This document shows positions 17,512 to 26,459 of a stretch of DNA of 64,000 nt, piece by piece. The notes beneath the pieces were generated by a model. The model had not been told where the DNA came from and did no database searches. It saw only the letters and a list, made by a program, of their open reading frames with translations. This stretch comes from an uncultured Lachnospiraceae bacterium (GTDB lineage: Bacteria; Bacillota; Clostridia; Lachnospirales; Lachnospiraceae). Within the stretch, counting starts at the first letter, position 1. Every line of letters starts with the position of its first letter. The translations under genes and the position numbers were made by a program. The DNA is taken from positions 1 to 64,000 of the forward strand of contig CAJUFN010000010.1 of the NCBI GenBank assembly GCA_910585545.1, given 5' to 3'.

Positions 17512-18198
17512 ATGATAGAATTAAATGAAGTGACGAAAGAATACTCAAAAGGAATAGCTGCCCTGAATGGTGTCAACTTAAAAATTGATGCCGGTGAGTT
17601 CGTATTCATTGTAGGAGACAGCGGTTCCGGGAAATCTACTTTGATCAAGTTAATTATGAAAGAATTGGAACCAACCTCGGGAACCATTATTGTGAATGGT
17701 CAAAGTTTGGGAAGACTCAAACACAGACATATCCCCAAATATAGAAGAACGCTTGGCGTTGTATTTCAGGACTTCCGTCTTTTAAAAGACCGTAACATTT
17801 ACGAAAATATTGCATTTGCACTTCGTGTAACAGGAACTGCAACCCGTGTGATTAAGAAGAAAGTGCCGGCGGCACTGTCTTTGGTAGGGCTTGCTCAGAA
17901 GTACAAGGCATTTCCAAAAGAATTATCCGGAGGTGAGCAGCAAAGGGTTGCAATTGCAAGAGCAGTTGTAAATGAACCTTTGATTTTGCTTGCGGATGAG
18001 CCGACAGGTAATCTTGACCCAACCAATTCATGGGAGATTATGAAACTGTTGGAAGAAGCGAACGACAAAGGAACAACTGTCTTAGTAGTTACGCATAACC
18101 AGGAAATCGTAAACGAGATGAAGAAACGAGTTATTACAATGGAAAAAGGCGTCATTGTAAGCGACGAGAAAAAAGGTGGGTATAGTAATGAGGATTAG
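17512..18198 (+). CDS. ftsE: Cell-division ABC transporter ATPase FtsE
   Basis: ABC ATPase of 228 aa: Walker A GDSGSGKST (35-43), signature LSGGEQQRVAIARA (from 138), Walker B with LLADEPTGNLD. FtsE with FtsX controls peptidoglycan hydrolases during division or elongation. The start has a clear AGGAGG. It overlaps ftsX by 11 nt and is followed by the matching coiled-coil M23 hydrolase, a strong context match. Confidence 0.95.
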   Translation: MIELNEVTKEYSKGIAALNGVNLKIDAGEFVFIVGDSGSGKSTLIKLIMKELEPTSGTIIVNGQSLGRLKHRHIPKYRRTLGVVFQDFRLLKDRNIYENIAFALRVTGTATRVIKKKVPAALSLVGLAQKYKAFPKELSGGEQQRVAIARAVVNEPLILLADEPTGNLDPTNSWEIMKLLEEANDKGTTVLVVTHNQEIVNEMKKRVITMEKGVIVSDEKKGGYSNED

Positions 18199-19096
18199 TA
18201 CAGTAGGATATTCAATGAAACAAGGGGTAAAAAATATCTGGAGAAACAAGTTGTTCTCATTTGCCTCTATAGCAACAATGTCAGCATGTATTTTTGTGTT
18301 TGGTCTGTTCTTTTCTATTATTTACAATTTCAATCATATTGTGAAACTGGCAGAGGAAGGCGTAGCGATCACAGTATTTTTTGATGAAGATATCACAGAA
18401 GATGAACGCGATAATATTGAGGAAAAGTTAAAAGCAAGGGATGATGTTAAAGAAGTAAACTATGTTTCGGCGGAGAAAGCATGGGAAGGTTTCCAAAAAG
18501 AGTATTTTGGAGAATCCAGTGAGTTGGCAGAAGGATTTGAGAACGATAATCCGCTTGCGAATTCAGATAGTTTTGAAGTGTTTATGACGGAAGTAGAAAG
18601 TCAGAAAGAGCTGGTAGAGTTTACGGAAAAGCTAGACGGTGTCCGCAAGGTTAATAAGTCAGATGTTGTGGCGAATGTGCTTACCAGTGTGAATAAACTT
18701 GTTCTTTATGTATCGGCGGCGATTATATTGATTTTGCTTGCGGTTTCTATATTCCTGATTAGTAATACAGTTACGATGGGTATCACTGTGAGAAGAGAAG
18801 AGATTGCAATTATGAAATACATAGGTGCGAAAGATATGTTTGTCAGAGCGCCATTTATTATTGAAGGTCTTTTGATCGGCTTACTTGGTGCACTGATTCC
18901 GCTTGGTGTTTTGTACTTTTTGTATGGAAAAGCGGTTATGTATATCATGGTGAAATTCAGTCTGTTAAGAAATATTCTGGAATTCCTTCCGGTAACAGAG
19001 GTATATCGTATTTTACTTCCGGTAGGGCTTGGCTTGGGAATTGGAATTGGTTTTTTGGGAAGTTTCTTTACGATCCGCAAGCATTTAAAAGTATAG
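18188..19096 (+). CDS. ftsX: Cell-division membrane protein FtsX
   Basis: A 302-aa FtsX with a first membrane segment at about 22-46, a large extracellular loop (about 50-170) that in other species binds the hydrolase or its adaptor, and three further segments. The MRISTVGYSMKQGVKNIWRN start is typical. The ATG at 18188 with AGGTGGG upstream is chosen over an in-frame GTG at 18176. Overlap with ftsE indicates coupled translation. Confidence 0.93.
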   Translation: MRISTVGYSMKQGVKNIWRNKLFSFASIATMSACIFVFGLFFSIIYNFNHIVKLAEEGVAITVFFDEDITEDERDNIEEKLKARDDVKEVNYVSAEKAWEGFQKEYFGESSELAEGFENDNPLANSDSFEVFMTEVESQKELVEFTEKLDGVRKVNKSDVVANVLTSVNKLVLYVSAAIILILLAVSIFLISNTVTMGITVRREEIAIMKYIGAKDMFVRAPFIIEGLLIGLLGALIPLGVLYFLYGKAVMYIMVKFSLLRNILEFLPVTEVYRILLPVGLGLGIGIGFLGSFFTIRKHLKV

Positions 19097-19126
19097 TCTG
19101 AATATGAAGAAAGATCTGGTGAAAAA

Positions 19127-20221
19127 ATGATATCAAGAAGAAGGCGTATTGCCGGAGTGTTGATGGCCGGCGTTTTGTGTGTGGCTTCTGTGATACCAGC
19201 ATATGCTGATGATATAAGCGACACAAAACAAGAAGGAAACAAGCTGGAAGAAAGGAAAGAGCAGTTAGTAGAAGAGCAGAAAACTCTTACGGAACAGTTG
19301 ACAAAGGTTCTGGAAGAAATGCAGGAGATGGAGAAAAAGCTGGCGGCAAAGGATGCAGAAATCGAGGCTGCAGAAGAAGAATACGTGCAGGCGAAGCTAG
19401 AAGAGGCCAGACAGTATGATAAAATGAAGATGCGTATCCGTTTCATGTATGAGAATGGGGATTCCCAGATGCTCGAAGTACTTTTTGAGGCAAAAAGTTT
19501 CAGTGATTTTATTAATAAAGCAGAATATATCAATAAAATATCCAGTACAGATCGGGAGATGCTGGACTCACTGGAGTTGGTCGTAAAACAGGTAGAAGAA
19601 AAGGAAAAGCGGCTGCAGAAAGAGTATAAGGTCATGGAAGGGCTTCAGAATGATCTTACGAAAAAGCATGTAGAAGTGGAAAAGCTGCTGCAGGAGAAGA
19701 ATACGCAGCTGTCTGACCTGGAAAAGGAAATCGGAGAGAATGCGAAGAAACTGCAAGAGTTGATCGCAAAAGCAAAAGCGCAGGAAGAAGCGAATGCGAA
19801 TAAAGGAGGATATACTTCTCCTGGATCCGATGTAGTCAGTGGAAATGGAATTTTTACACATCCATGTCCGCAAGGTCATCTGACCAGTGGTTTTGGATAT
19901 AGAAGCTTTGATAATTCATTCCATAAAGGAGCTGATTTTGGAACATATGGAGCTTATGTGCCAACTTATGCAGCTGCGGCAGGTAAAGTAATCATTGCCG
20001 GCTGGAGTAACAGTGCGGGTAACTGGGTTGTTATAGATCATGGAAACGGTCTTGTTACAAAATATATGCATCATTCCTCTTTGAGTGTAAGTGTAGGACA
20101 GAGCGTAAGAAAAGGGCAGCAGATCGGCATCACTGGTAATACAGGATATTCTGCAGGAGTGCATTTACATTTTCAGGTAGAAAAGAATGGTAGTGCAGTG
20201 GATCCATTCAATTATTTATAA
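19127..20221 (+). CDS. Coiled-coil M23 peptidoglycan hydrolase (PcsB/EnvC-like partner of FtsEX)
   Basis: A 364-aa secreted protein: signal peptide ending near AYA-DD, coiled coil from about 25 to 225, a short Gly/Ser linker, and a LytM/M23 metallopeptidase domain. Zinc ligands fit H266 and D270 (HKGAD) and H348 (HLHFQ). M23 enzymes cut peptide cross-links in the wall. Its place right after ftsEX suggests it is the hydrolase gated by FtsX through the coiled coil. The same coiled-coil type occurs in the 3D-domain protein at 51347-52399. Confidence 0.92.
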   Translation: MISRRRRIAGVLMAGVLCVASVIPAYADDISDTKQEGNKLEERKEQLVEEQKTLTEQLTKVLEEMQEMEKKLAAKDAEIEAAEEEYVQAKLEEARQYDKMKMRIRFMYENGDSQMLEVLFEAKSFSDFINKAEYINKISSTDREMLDSLELVVKQVEEKEKRLQKEYKVMEGLQNDLTKKHVEVEKLLQEKNTQLSDLEKEIGENAKKLQELIAKAKAQEEANANKGGYTSPGSDVVSGNGIFTHPCPQGHLTSGFGYRSFDNSFHKGADFGTYGAYVPTYAAAAGKVIIAGWSNSAGNWVVIDHGNGLVTKYMHHSSLSVSVGQSVRKGQQIGITGNTGYSAGVHLHFQVEKNGSAVDPFNYL

Positions 20222-20241
20222 TCTATAGGGGCAAGGGAACG

Positions 20242-21489
20242 ATGAAAGAAAAAAATCAGTTTACAAGAGGGGCGCTTTTGGGCGCCTTTGCTATGTTCTT
20301 GGCAGTGGTGGTATCTGTAGCCGGAGGATGGGCATTGAAAGAAGTGCTGCAAAAGAAAGAAATACCGCAAATTGAAAAAATAGCGCCGAAAAAGGACAAT
20401 GAAGACTCAAAAGAAGAAGCTTTGCTGGATAAAGAAACTTTGAAGAAGCTTTTGGAGATTCAGGGAATCATAGATAAGTATTATCTCTATGAAGATGAAA
20501 TTGACACACAGAAGATGAAAGACGGGCTGTGCAAAGGATTGTTATATGGTCTTGAGGATTTGTATGCAGCGTATTACGATACCATGGAGTCAAAAGAAGT
20601 AAAAGAATCTTTTGCAGGTTCTTATAGCGGAACCGGTGCTACAATGAGCCAGGATCAGGAGACGGGAATTATCACCATTACAGAAGTTCCAGAAGGATCG
20701 CCGGCAGCAGAAGGCGGACTTATGGAAGGCGACATTCTGATTAAAGTAGACGGTGAAGACGTTAGAAGCATGGATTTAGGGCAAGTTGTAAATCTGGTTA
20801 AAGGAGAGGATGGAACAACAGTAAAACTGACTGTGCTGCGTGGAGAAGATGAGGAAGAAGTCACACTTAAGATCATAAGGCGAACCATTGAGAAACAGAC
20901 TGTAGATTATGCAGTCAGAGATGGAATCAGCTATATACGGATTGACGAGTTTGATGATGTTACATTAGAACAGTTTAAATCTGCATTGGCGGGCAGTGAA
21001 GAGGAAGGAATGGAAGGGCTTGTGATCGATCTTCGCGGTAATCCAGGAGGTAATCTTGATACAGTCTGTGAAATCCTTGATTTACTACTTCCGAAAGGTC
21101 TTATCGTATATACGGAAGATAAGGAAGGCAATCGTGATACTTATACGTCGGATGAAGAGCATCAGTTTAATAAACCTATGGTGGTACTCGTAGATGAGTC
21201 GAGTGCCAGTGCTTCTGAAATTTTTGCAGGTGCAGTGCAGGATTATGAAAGAGGAGTCATCATGGGCGTGACGACTTACGGAAAAGGTGTCGTACAGAAT
21301 CTTTTTACACTTTCAGACGGAACGATTCTGAAATTCACGACGGAAGAGTATTTTACTCCAAAAGGACGTAATATTCATAAAAAAGGAATTGAGCCGGATA
21401 TTGAAGTGGAATATGACGAAGAATCAGAATCGGACAATCAATTAGAAGAGGCCGTAAGACATGTCAGAAAAATGATAGAAGAGCAATAA
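20242..21489 (+). CDS. S41 C-terminal processing peptidase (CtpA/CtpB-like)
   Basis: A 415-aa protein with one N-terminal membrane segment (about 8-30), a PDZ domain (about 115-205, with GSPAAEGGLMEGDILIKVDG) and the S41 catalytic domain. SASASE with Ser323 and TYGKG with Lys348 form the Ser/Lys dyad, 25 residues apart as in CtpB. It acts outside the membrane on wall or signalling proteins. It follows the M23 gene by 20 nt and may belong to the ftsEX unit; a role in processing the hydrolase is possible but not shown. Confidence 0.92.
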   Translation: MKEKNQFTRGALLGAFAMFLAVVVSVAGGWALKEVLQKKEIPQIEKIAPKKDNEDSKEEALLDKETLKKLLEIQGIIDKYYLYEDEIDTQKMKDGLCKGLLYGLEDLYAAYYDTMESKEVKESFAGSYSGTGATMSQDQETGIITITEVPEGSPAAEGGLMEGDILIKVDGEDVRSMDLGQVVNLVKGEDGTTVKLTVLRGEDEEEVTLKIIRRTIEKQTVDYAVRDGISYIRIDEFDDVTLEQFKSALAGSEEEGMEGLVIDLRGNPGGNLDTVCEILDLLLPKGLIVYTEDKEGNRDTYTSDEEHQFNKPMVVLVDESSASASEIFAGAVQDYERGVIMGVTTYGKGVVQNLFTLSDGTILKFTTEEYFTPKGRNIHKKGIEPDIEVEYDEESESDNQLEEAVRHVRKMIEEQ

Positions 21490-21508
21490 AAGACGAATAA
21501 CGATGAAG

Positions 21509-21541
21509 GAAAGGAATGCTGTATTTTTGCATTCCTTTTTG
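21509..21541 (+). terminator. Terminator after the S41 peptidase
   Basis: AAGGAATGC (21511-21519) pairs perfectly with GCATTCCTT (21529-21537), followed by T. An extended -10 element TGGTAAAAT (21552-21560), possibly the pyrC promoter, follows directly. Confidence 0.85.
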
Positions 21542-21624
21542 TTTGGGCTTATGGTAAAATATGCTCAGAGCATGATTCCTTTTGGGAAGCAAGAGAAAGC
21601 AAGGATCAGGAAAGGATTAAGAAC

Positions 21625-22902
21625 ATGAGAATACTAATTCAAGGTGGACATGTGTTAGACCCGCATACCGGAAAGGATGGAGTCTATGATGTGTTGATTG
21701 AAGGAGAGAGAATTGTTGCTGTAAAAGAGAATATCACAGAAAGTACAGACCGTGTGATCGATGCGAAAGGCTGTTATGTGATGCCGGGATTTATAGATCT
21801 GCATGTACATTTCAGGGATCCGGGATTGGAATATAAAGAAACGTTATCGACTGGCGGAGCAGCGGCAGCCAGAGGCGGCGTAACGACCGTATGTGCAATG
21901 CCGAACACAAAACCGGTCATTGATACAAGAGAAAAGGTAGAAGAGGTGCACAGGAGGGCAAAAGAAGAGTGTCTGGTGCATGTGATCCAGATTGGAGCGA
22001 TTACCATCGGGCAGGAAGGAAAAGAACTTGCTGATATTGAAGGGATGGCAAAAGCAGGATGTATGGCAATCAGTGAAGACGGAAAGTCCGTTATGAATGC
22101 GTCTCTTTACCGAAAGGCTATGAGACTCGCCAAGGAAAATGATATTGCCGTGTTTGCACATTGTGAAGACATTACAATGGTGGAAGGCGGCGTGATGAAT
22201 GCCGACGAAAAAGCACAGACGCTTGGTTTAAAGGGAATTACCAATTCGGTAGAGGATGTCATTGTAGCAAGGGATATCTTGCTTGCGAAAGAAACCGGAG
22301 CAAGACTGCATCTTTGTCATTGTTCCACACAGGACAGCGTGAAATTGACTGCACTTGCAAAGGAAGAAGGACTTGCGGTAACGGCGGAAGTGTGTCCGCA
22401 TCATTTCACATTGACGACAGATGATATCAAAGAGGATGATGGTAATTTTAAAATGAATCCGCCGCTTCGTGCGAAGCAAGATGTGGAAGCATTGAAAGAA
22501 GGGTTGGCAAAAGACATTATGAATGTTATCTCTACCGACCATGCACCGCATGCGGCAGAGGAAAAGAATAAGTCGATGAAAGAAGCAGCATTTGGCATCG
22601 TGGGGCTGGAAACATCTGCGAGTCTTACTTATACAGAACTTGTAAAGACGGGTGTCCTTACTCCGATGCAGATGGCAGATAAGATGAGTTATTATCCGGC
22701 GAAAGTGCTTGGTTTTAAGGATAAGGGTATTATTGATGCAGGCATGATTGCGGATTTGGTAGTTTTTGACCCAGCGGCTGAGTATGTGATCAATCCGGAA
22801 GAATTTGCTTCGAAAGGGAAAAATACACCATTTGGCGGAAGAAAAGTGGATGGAAAAGTACGTTATACATTGGTGGATGGAAACGTAGTATATGAAGATT
22901 AG
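21625..22902 (+). CDS. pyrC: Dihydroorotase
   Basis: Third step of de novo pyrimidine synthesis: cyclises carbamoyl-aspartate to dihydroorotate. This is the type I amidohydrolase form, 425 aa. DLHVHFRDPG holds the first metal ligands; CAMPNTKP, HCEDI and STDHAPH follow in the expected order. AAAGGA lies 8 nt before the ATG. First gene of pyrC-F-K-D. I looked for a PyrR-type attenuator in the leader (about 21561-21624) and did not see one. Confidence 0.95.
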   Translation: MRILIQGGHVLDPHTGKDGVYDVLIEGERIVAVKENITESTDRVIDAKGCYVMPGFIDLHVHFRDPGLEYKETLSTGGAAAARGGVTTVCAMPNTKPVIDTREKVEEVHRRAKEECLVHVIQIGAITIGQEGKELADIEGMAKAGCMAISEDGKSVMNASLYRKAMRLAKENDIAVFAHCEDITMVEGGVMNADEKAQTLGLKGITNSVEDVIVARDILLAKETGARLHLCHCSTQDSVKLTALAKEEGLAVTAEVCPHHFTLTTDDIKEDDGNFKMNPPLRAKQDVEALKEGLAKDIMNVISTDHAPHAAEEKNKSMKEAAFGIVGLETSASLTYTELVKTGVLTPMQMADKMSYYPAKVLGFKDKGIIDAGMIADLVVFDPAAEYVINPEEFASKGKNTPFGGRKVDGKVRYTLVDGNVVYED

Positions 22903-22965
22903 AAGTTTTATGTGAATATTTAAAATAAGTAAAAGTTAGCAATGTAAAGATGGAGGAAGAAGAAT

Positions 22966-23892
22966 ATGATTAACAAATTAGTGGAAAATATCAAGAAGAC
23001 AGAGGCGCCGATTGTAGTGGGATTGGATCCGATGTTAAATTATATCCCGGAACATGTACAGAAAAAAGCATTTGCAGAATTCGGAGAGACATTAGAAGGT
23101 GCCGCAGAGGCAATCTGGCAGTTTAATAAAGAAATCGTAGATAAGACATATGACTTGATTCCAGCAGTAAAACCACAGATTGCAATGTATGAGCAATTTG
23201 GAATTCCTGGACTTGTGGCATTTAAGAAAACGGTAGATTACTGTAAAGAAAAAGGACTGGTTGTAATCGGTGATATCAAGCGTGGTGATATCGGTTCTAC
23301 ATCCGCAGCGTATGCGGTAGGACATATCGGAAAAGTGCAGGTGGGAAGTAAGGTATATACTCCATTTAATGAAGACTTTGTGACGGTGAATCCATATCTT
23401 GGTTCCGACGGTGTGAATCCATTCGTGAAAGTATGTCAGGAAGAGAAAAAGGGGCTTTTCATTCTTGTGAAGACATCCAATCCATCCAGCGGCGAGTTCC
23501 AGGATCAGCTTATTGACGGCAGACCGTTATATGAGCTGGTAGGCGAGAAGGTGGCACAGTGGGGAGCCGAGTGTATGGGTGATGATTACAGTTATATTGG
23601 AGCAGTTGTAGGTGCAACTTATCCGGAAATGGGCAAGATTCTTCGAAAAATCATGCCGAAGTCTTATATTTTAGTACCAGGCTACGGTGCACAGGGCGGA
23701 CAGGGAAAAGACCTTGTACATTTCTTTAACGAAGATGGTCTTGGAGCGATCGTAAACTCCTCTCGTGGTATTATTGCAGCTTACAAACAGGAAGCATATG
23801 CAAAGTTTGGCGCAGAAAACTTTGGTGAAGCATCCAGAGCGGCAGTGGAGGCGATGAAGGCAGATATTCAGGGAGCGCTTAAGAATAGATAA
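22966..23892 (+). CDS. pyrF: Orotidine 5'-phosphate decarboxylase (type 2)
   Basis: Last step to UMP. The 308-aa length, GLDPMLNYIP, GDIKRGDIGSTS with the catalytic Asp-Lys-Asp set, and NPYLGSDGV mark the longer type 2 family found in Clostridia and Actinobacteria. A strong GGAGG site precedes the ATG. Second gene of the pyr run. Confidence 0.95.
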   Translation: MINKLVENIKKTEAPIVVGLDPMLNYIPEHVQKKAFAEFGETLEGAAEAIWQFNKEIVDKTYDLIPAVKPQIAMYEQFGIPGLVAFKKTVDYCKEKGLVVIGDIKRGDIGSTSAAYAVGHIGKVQVGSKVYTPFNEDFVTVNPYLGSDGVNPFVKVCQEEKKGLFILVKTSNPSSGEFQDQLIDGRPLYELVGEKVAQWGAECMGDDYSYIGAVVGATYPEMGKILRKIMPKSYILVPGYGAQGGQGKDLVHFFNEDGLGAIVNSSRGIIAAYKQEAYAKFGAENFGEASRAAVEAMKADIQGALKNR

Positions 23893-23937
23893 GAGATTGG
23901 AAAGACAGCCGAAGAATAAATAATAGGAGACGAAGGA

Positions 23938-24723
23938 ATGGCAAACAGAGAAAAAGAACTTGCAAAAGTGATATCCCAGGAACAACTCTCAGAAGGGATT
24001 TTCAGCATTTGGTTAGAGACGAAGGCTTCCAAGGAAGCGAAGCCGGGACAGTTTATCTCTATGTATACGAATGACGGAAGCAAGCTGCTTCCGCGGCCGA
24101 TCAGTATTTGTGAGATTGATAAAGAGCAAGGAAGACTTCGCATGGTATATCGTGTGACCGGAGAACATACCGGGACCAAACAGTTTTCTGAATTAAAATC
24201 AGGAGATGCGATTCCAATAATCGGACCTTTGGGAAATGGATTTCCGCTTGAAAAAGCAGTCGGAAAAAATGCGTTTCTGATGGGCGGAGGAATCGGTGTG
24301 CCGCCGATTTTAGAACTCGCAAAGCAGTTGAATTGTGAACAAAAGCAGGTTATCGTGGGATATCGTGACGCGCAGACATTTTTAAGAGAAGAATTTGAAA
24401 AGCAGGCTAAAGTCTATGTTGCAACCGAGGATGGCAGCGTGGGTACAAAGGGAAATGTTATGGATGCAATCCGTGAAGAGGAACTGAAGGCAGATATCAT
24501 TTATGCCTGCGGTCCTACACCAATGCTTCGTGCAATCAAAACATATGCAGAGGAAAACGGTATCGAGTGTTATATTTCTTTGGAGGAGCGTATGGCTTGT
24601 GGAATCGGAGCATGTCTTGCATGTGTATGTAAATCCAAAGAAAAAGATCATCACAGCAACGTGAATAACAAGCGGATTTGTAAAGACGGTCCGGTATTCT
24701 TATCTACGGAGGTGGAACTGTAA
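23938..24723 (+). CDS. pyrK: Dihydroorotate dehydrogenase B, electron-transfer subunit
   Basis: FAD- and 2Fe-2S-containing subunit that passes electrons from PyrD to NAD. 261 aa: an FAD-binding barrel (RPISIC near 52-57), an NAD-binding part (GGGIGVPP) and a C-terminal cluster site with C221, C226, C229 and C248. It ends 1 nt inside the pyrD start, the usual tight coupling of the two subunits. Confidence 0.95.
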   Translation: MANREKELAKVISQEQLSEGIFSIWLETKASKEAKPGQFISMYTNDGSKLLPRPISICEIDKEQGRLRMVYRVTGEHTGTKQFSELKSGDAIPIIGPLGNGFPLEKAVGKNAFLMGGGIGVPPILELAKQLNCEQKQVIVGYRDAQTFLREEFEKQAKVYVATEDGSVGTKGNVMDAIREEELKADIIYACGPTPMLRAIKTYAEENGIECYISLEERMACGIGACLACVCKSKEKDHHSNVNNKRICKDGPVFLSTEVEL

Positions 24724-25628
24724 TGATAGATACAAGAGTAAAGATTGCAGGGGTGGAATGGAAAAATCCGGTAACAACTGCTTCCGGTACCTTCGGCTCC
24801 GGAGCAGAGTTTGCAGAATTTGTGGACTTGAATCAAATCGGTGCGGTGACGACAAAAGGAGTTGCCAATATTCCGTGGGCTGGGAATCCGACGCCGCGTG
24901 TGGCAGAAGTTTATGGCGGCATGATGAATGCGGTTGGTCTTCAGAATCCGGGCATTGATCTGTTCTGCAAAAGAGATATTCCGTTTCTTCGCCAGTATGA
25001 TACAAAAATTATCGTGAATGTATGTGGAAAATCCACAGAAGATTATTGCGAGGTAGTGGAGCGTCTCGCCAATGAAGATGTCGATATGCTGGAAATCAAT
25101 ATTTCCTGTCCGAATGTAAAAGAAGGTGGCATTGCATTTGGACAGAATCCCAAAGCGGCAGAAGCGATTACAAGAGAAGTGAAAAAATATGCGAAACAGC
25201 CGATTATCATGAAACTAAGTCCGAATGTTACAGATATTACGGAGATGGCAAGGGCAGTGGAAGCAGGTGGTGCAGATGCAGTCTCACTGATCAATACATT
25301 GACTGGAATGAAGATTGACATCCATAGAAGAGCATTTGCATTGGCAAATAAAACCGGCGGGGTGTCCGGACCGGCGATCCATCCGATTGCAGTACGCATG
25401 GTATATCAGGTGGCAAATGCGATCAGTCTGCCAATCATTGGTATGGGTGGTATCGCAAGTGCAGATGATGCTATTGAGATGATTCTTGCGGGAGCAAGCG
25501 CAGTATCTGTCGGAACGGCCAATTTCTATAATCCGGGTGTGACGATGGAAATCGCGGAAGGAATCAGAAGATATATGGAGACCTACGGATTTGAGAAGGT
25601 AGAAGATATGGTAGGTCTTGTGAAATAG
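24723..25628 (+). CDS. pyrD: Dihydroorotate dehydrogenase B, catalytic subunit
   Basis: FMN-dependent TIM barrel of 301 aa that oxidises dihydroorotate to orotate. The active-site Cys is C129 in NISCPNVKEGG, as in class 1B enzymes, and GMGGIASADDA near the end binds the FMN phosphate. It is the last gene before a terminator; pyrE is separated from it by about 4.5 kb. Confidence 0.96.
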   Translation: MIDTRVKIAGVEWKNPVTTASGTFGSGAEFAEFVDLNQIGAVTTKGVANIPWAGNPTPRVAEVYGGMMNAVGLQNPGIDLFCKRDIPFLRQYDTKIIVNVCGKSTEDYCEVVERLANEDVDMLEINISCPNVKEGGIAFGQNPKAAEAITREVKKYAKQPIIMKLSPNVTDITEMARAVEAGGADAVSLINTLTGMKIDIHRRAFALANKTGGVSGPAIHPIAVRMVYQVANAISLPIIGMGGIASADDAIEMILAGASAVSVGTANFYNPGVTMEIAEGIRRYMETYGFEKVEDMVGLVK

Positions 25629-25630
25629 AA

Positions 25631-25680
25631 AAAAAGAGTGTTGAAAAAGCCAAGAGTCGGTTAATTTCAACACTCTTTTT
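25631..25680. terminator. Bidirectional terminator between pyrD and the XRE gene
   Basis: AAAAAGAGTGTTGAA (about 25631-25645) pairs with TTCAACACTCTTTTT (25666-25680). The arms are A-rich and T-rich, so it can work in both directions. The stop of the convergent XRE gene lies in its last bases. Confidence 0.88.
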
Positions 25681-25924
25681 AGTCCAATCCGATTTGTTTT
25701 TTTGCGCGCGGATAAGTATTCTTGGTATCTGTAAGGCCGACTAGATAATCAATGCTTACGTTGTATAATTGCGAAAGCTTGATCAGGAAGTCTACGGGAA
25801 TCTGCCTGGTACCTTTTTCATAACGCCTGTATACTTCTCTCTGACAGCCAAGAAAGAATGCAACTTCAGCTTGCGTTAAGTCATGATCAATTCTTAAATT
25901 TTCCAACCGAGAAAAATGCATCAT
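25679..25924 (-). CDS. XRE-family HTH repressor-like protein
   Basis: An 81-aa one-domain protein: LRIDHDLTQAEVAFFLGCQR (about 10-29) and the following helix form a Cro/CI-type helix-turn-helix, with IDYLVGLTD near the end as in many small phage-type or autonomous regulators. AGGTGA precedes two successive ATG codons. It is divergent from a small surface-protein gene. The shared gap holds iterated TACTA-N5-TAGTA sites, so it likely controls both genes. Confidence 0.85.
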   Translation of the reverse strand: MMHFSRLENLRIDHDLTQAEVAFFLGCQREVYRRYEKGTRQIPVDFLIKLSQLYNVSIDYLVGLTDTKNTYPRAKKQIGLD

Positions 25925-25939
25925 ATCACCTCAGATTGA

Positions 25940-26023
25940 TACTACCAAATAGTAATATTATGTTTTGTGAAAAGCTACTAAATGATTGCTTTATGAAAAA
26001 CGATATGCTACTATATGGTAGTA
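25940..26023. promoter_or_regulatory. Iterated operator sites in the divergent XRE gap
   Basis: TACTA-CCAAA-TAGTA (25940-25954) and TACTA-TATGG-TAGTA (26009-26023) share the same 5-bp arms and 5-nt spacer. A third, degenerate site (TACTA-N5-TTGCT, 25976-25990) lies between them. Spacings are 36 and 33 bp, about three helical turns, which would suit cooperative binding by the XRE protein. Confidence 0.6.
25986..26014 (+). promoter_or_regulatory. Promoter of the small surface-protein gene
   Basis: TTGCTT (25986-25991), 17-nt spacer, TACTAT (26009-26014) with extended TGC. The -10 is the left arm of one operator, so repression is expected. Confidence 0.7.
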
Positions 26024-26053
26024 AATATGTATACAAGAGGAGAAAATAAATGT

Positions 26054-26329
26054 ATGAGAAAGAAAAAGAGAAGATTTATTATATTGATAATGATTATGTT
26101 ACTAGTATGTTCGAATACGGCAATGGCTAGTAGCCTGGAAAGACAAAATAGTAGTTTTGAAAGTAAAAATGTCAGCAAAACGGGAAGCGAGAAGGTTCTG
26201 AAACCGGCAGCAAAGACCGGAGATGATATGATTACTTGTGCTGCCTTGGGAATAGCAGGTGCAAGTCTGATTTTGATTGTTTTCGTATTGCGCAAAAAGA
26301 AGAAGGAGAGTGACAATTTTAAGTGGTGA
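26054..26329 (+). CDS. Small secreted protein with a sortase-type C-terminal tail
   Basis: A 91-aa protein. Residues 2-26 form a signal peptide (RKKKRR then a hydrophobic core, AMA-SS). After only about 30 polar residues comes PAAKTGD (51-57), a hydrophobic helix (58-79) and RKKKK: the layout of a cell-wall sorting signal, but with AAKTGD instead of LPXTG. The mature part would be very short. I do not recognise a family. The ATG at 26054 is read with AGAGGAG upstream; an out-of-frame ATG at 26050 overlaps it. A one-pass membrane protein is the alternative. Confidence 0.65.
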   Translation: MRKKKRRFIILIMIMLLVCSNTAMASSLERQNSSFESKNVSKTGSEKVLKPAAKTGDDMITCAALGIAGASLILIVFVLRKKKKESDNFKW

Positions 26330-26371
26330 AATAAATGTTGATTTGTAGAAGCATTAAATATTGGGTTTGCT

Positions 26372-26411
26372 TAAAAGCCGTAAAATTTTATGTTGAATTT
26401 TACAGCTTTTA
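26372..26411. terminator. Bidirectional terminator between convergent genes
   Basis: TAAAAGCCGTAAAATT (26372-26387) pairs with AATTTTACAGCTTTTA (26396-26411) with one mismatch. It lies between the small surface-protein gene and the minus-strand HTH gene. Confidence 0.75.
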
Positions 26412-26459
26412 GTACGGTTTGATTTGCTTTTTTAAGTTATTTTATGTCGGAAGAGAAAC

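Noticed and set aside
18706..19635. A 309-aa open frame on the minus strand over ftsX and the M23 gene
   Set aside because: It is extremely Ser-rich and lies opposite two well-supported genes; it is the mirror of Glu/Lys-rich coiled-coil codons, without a ribosome-binding site.
21541..21624. PyrR-binding attenuator before pyrC
   Set aside because: No conserved PyrR-loop sequence and no terminator hairpin in the leader; the only hairpin is the terminator of the previous gene.
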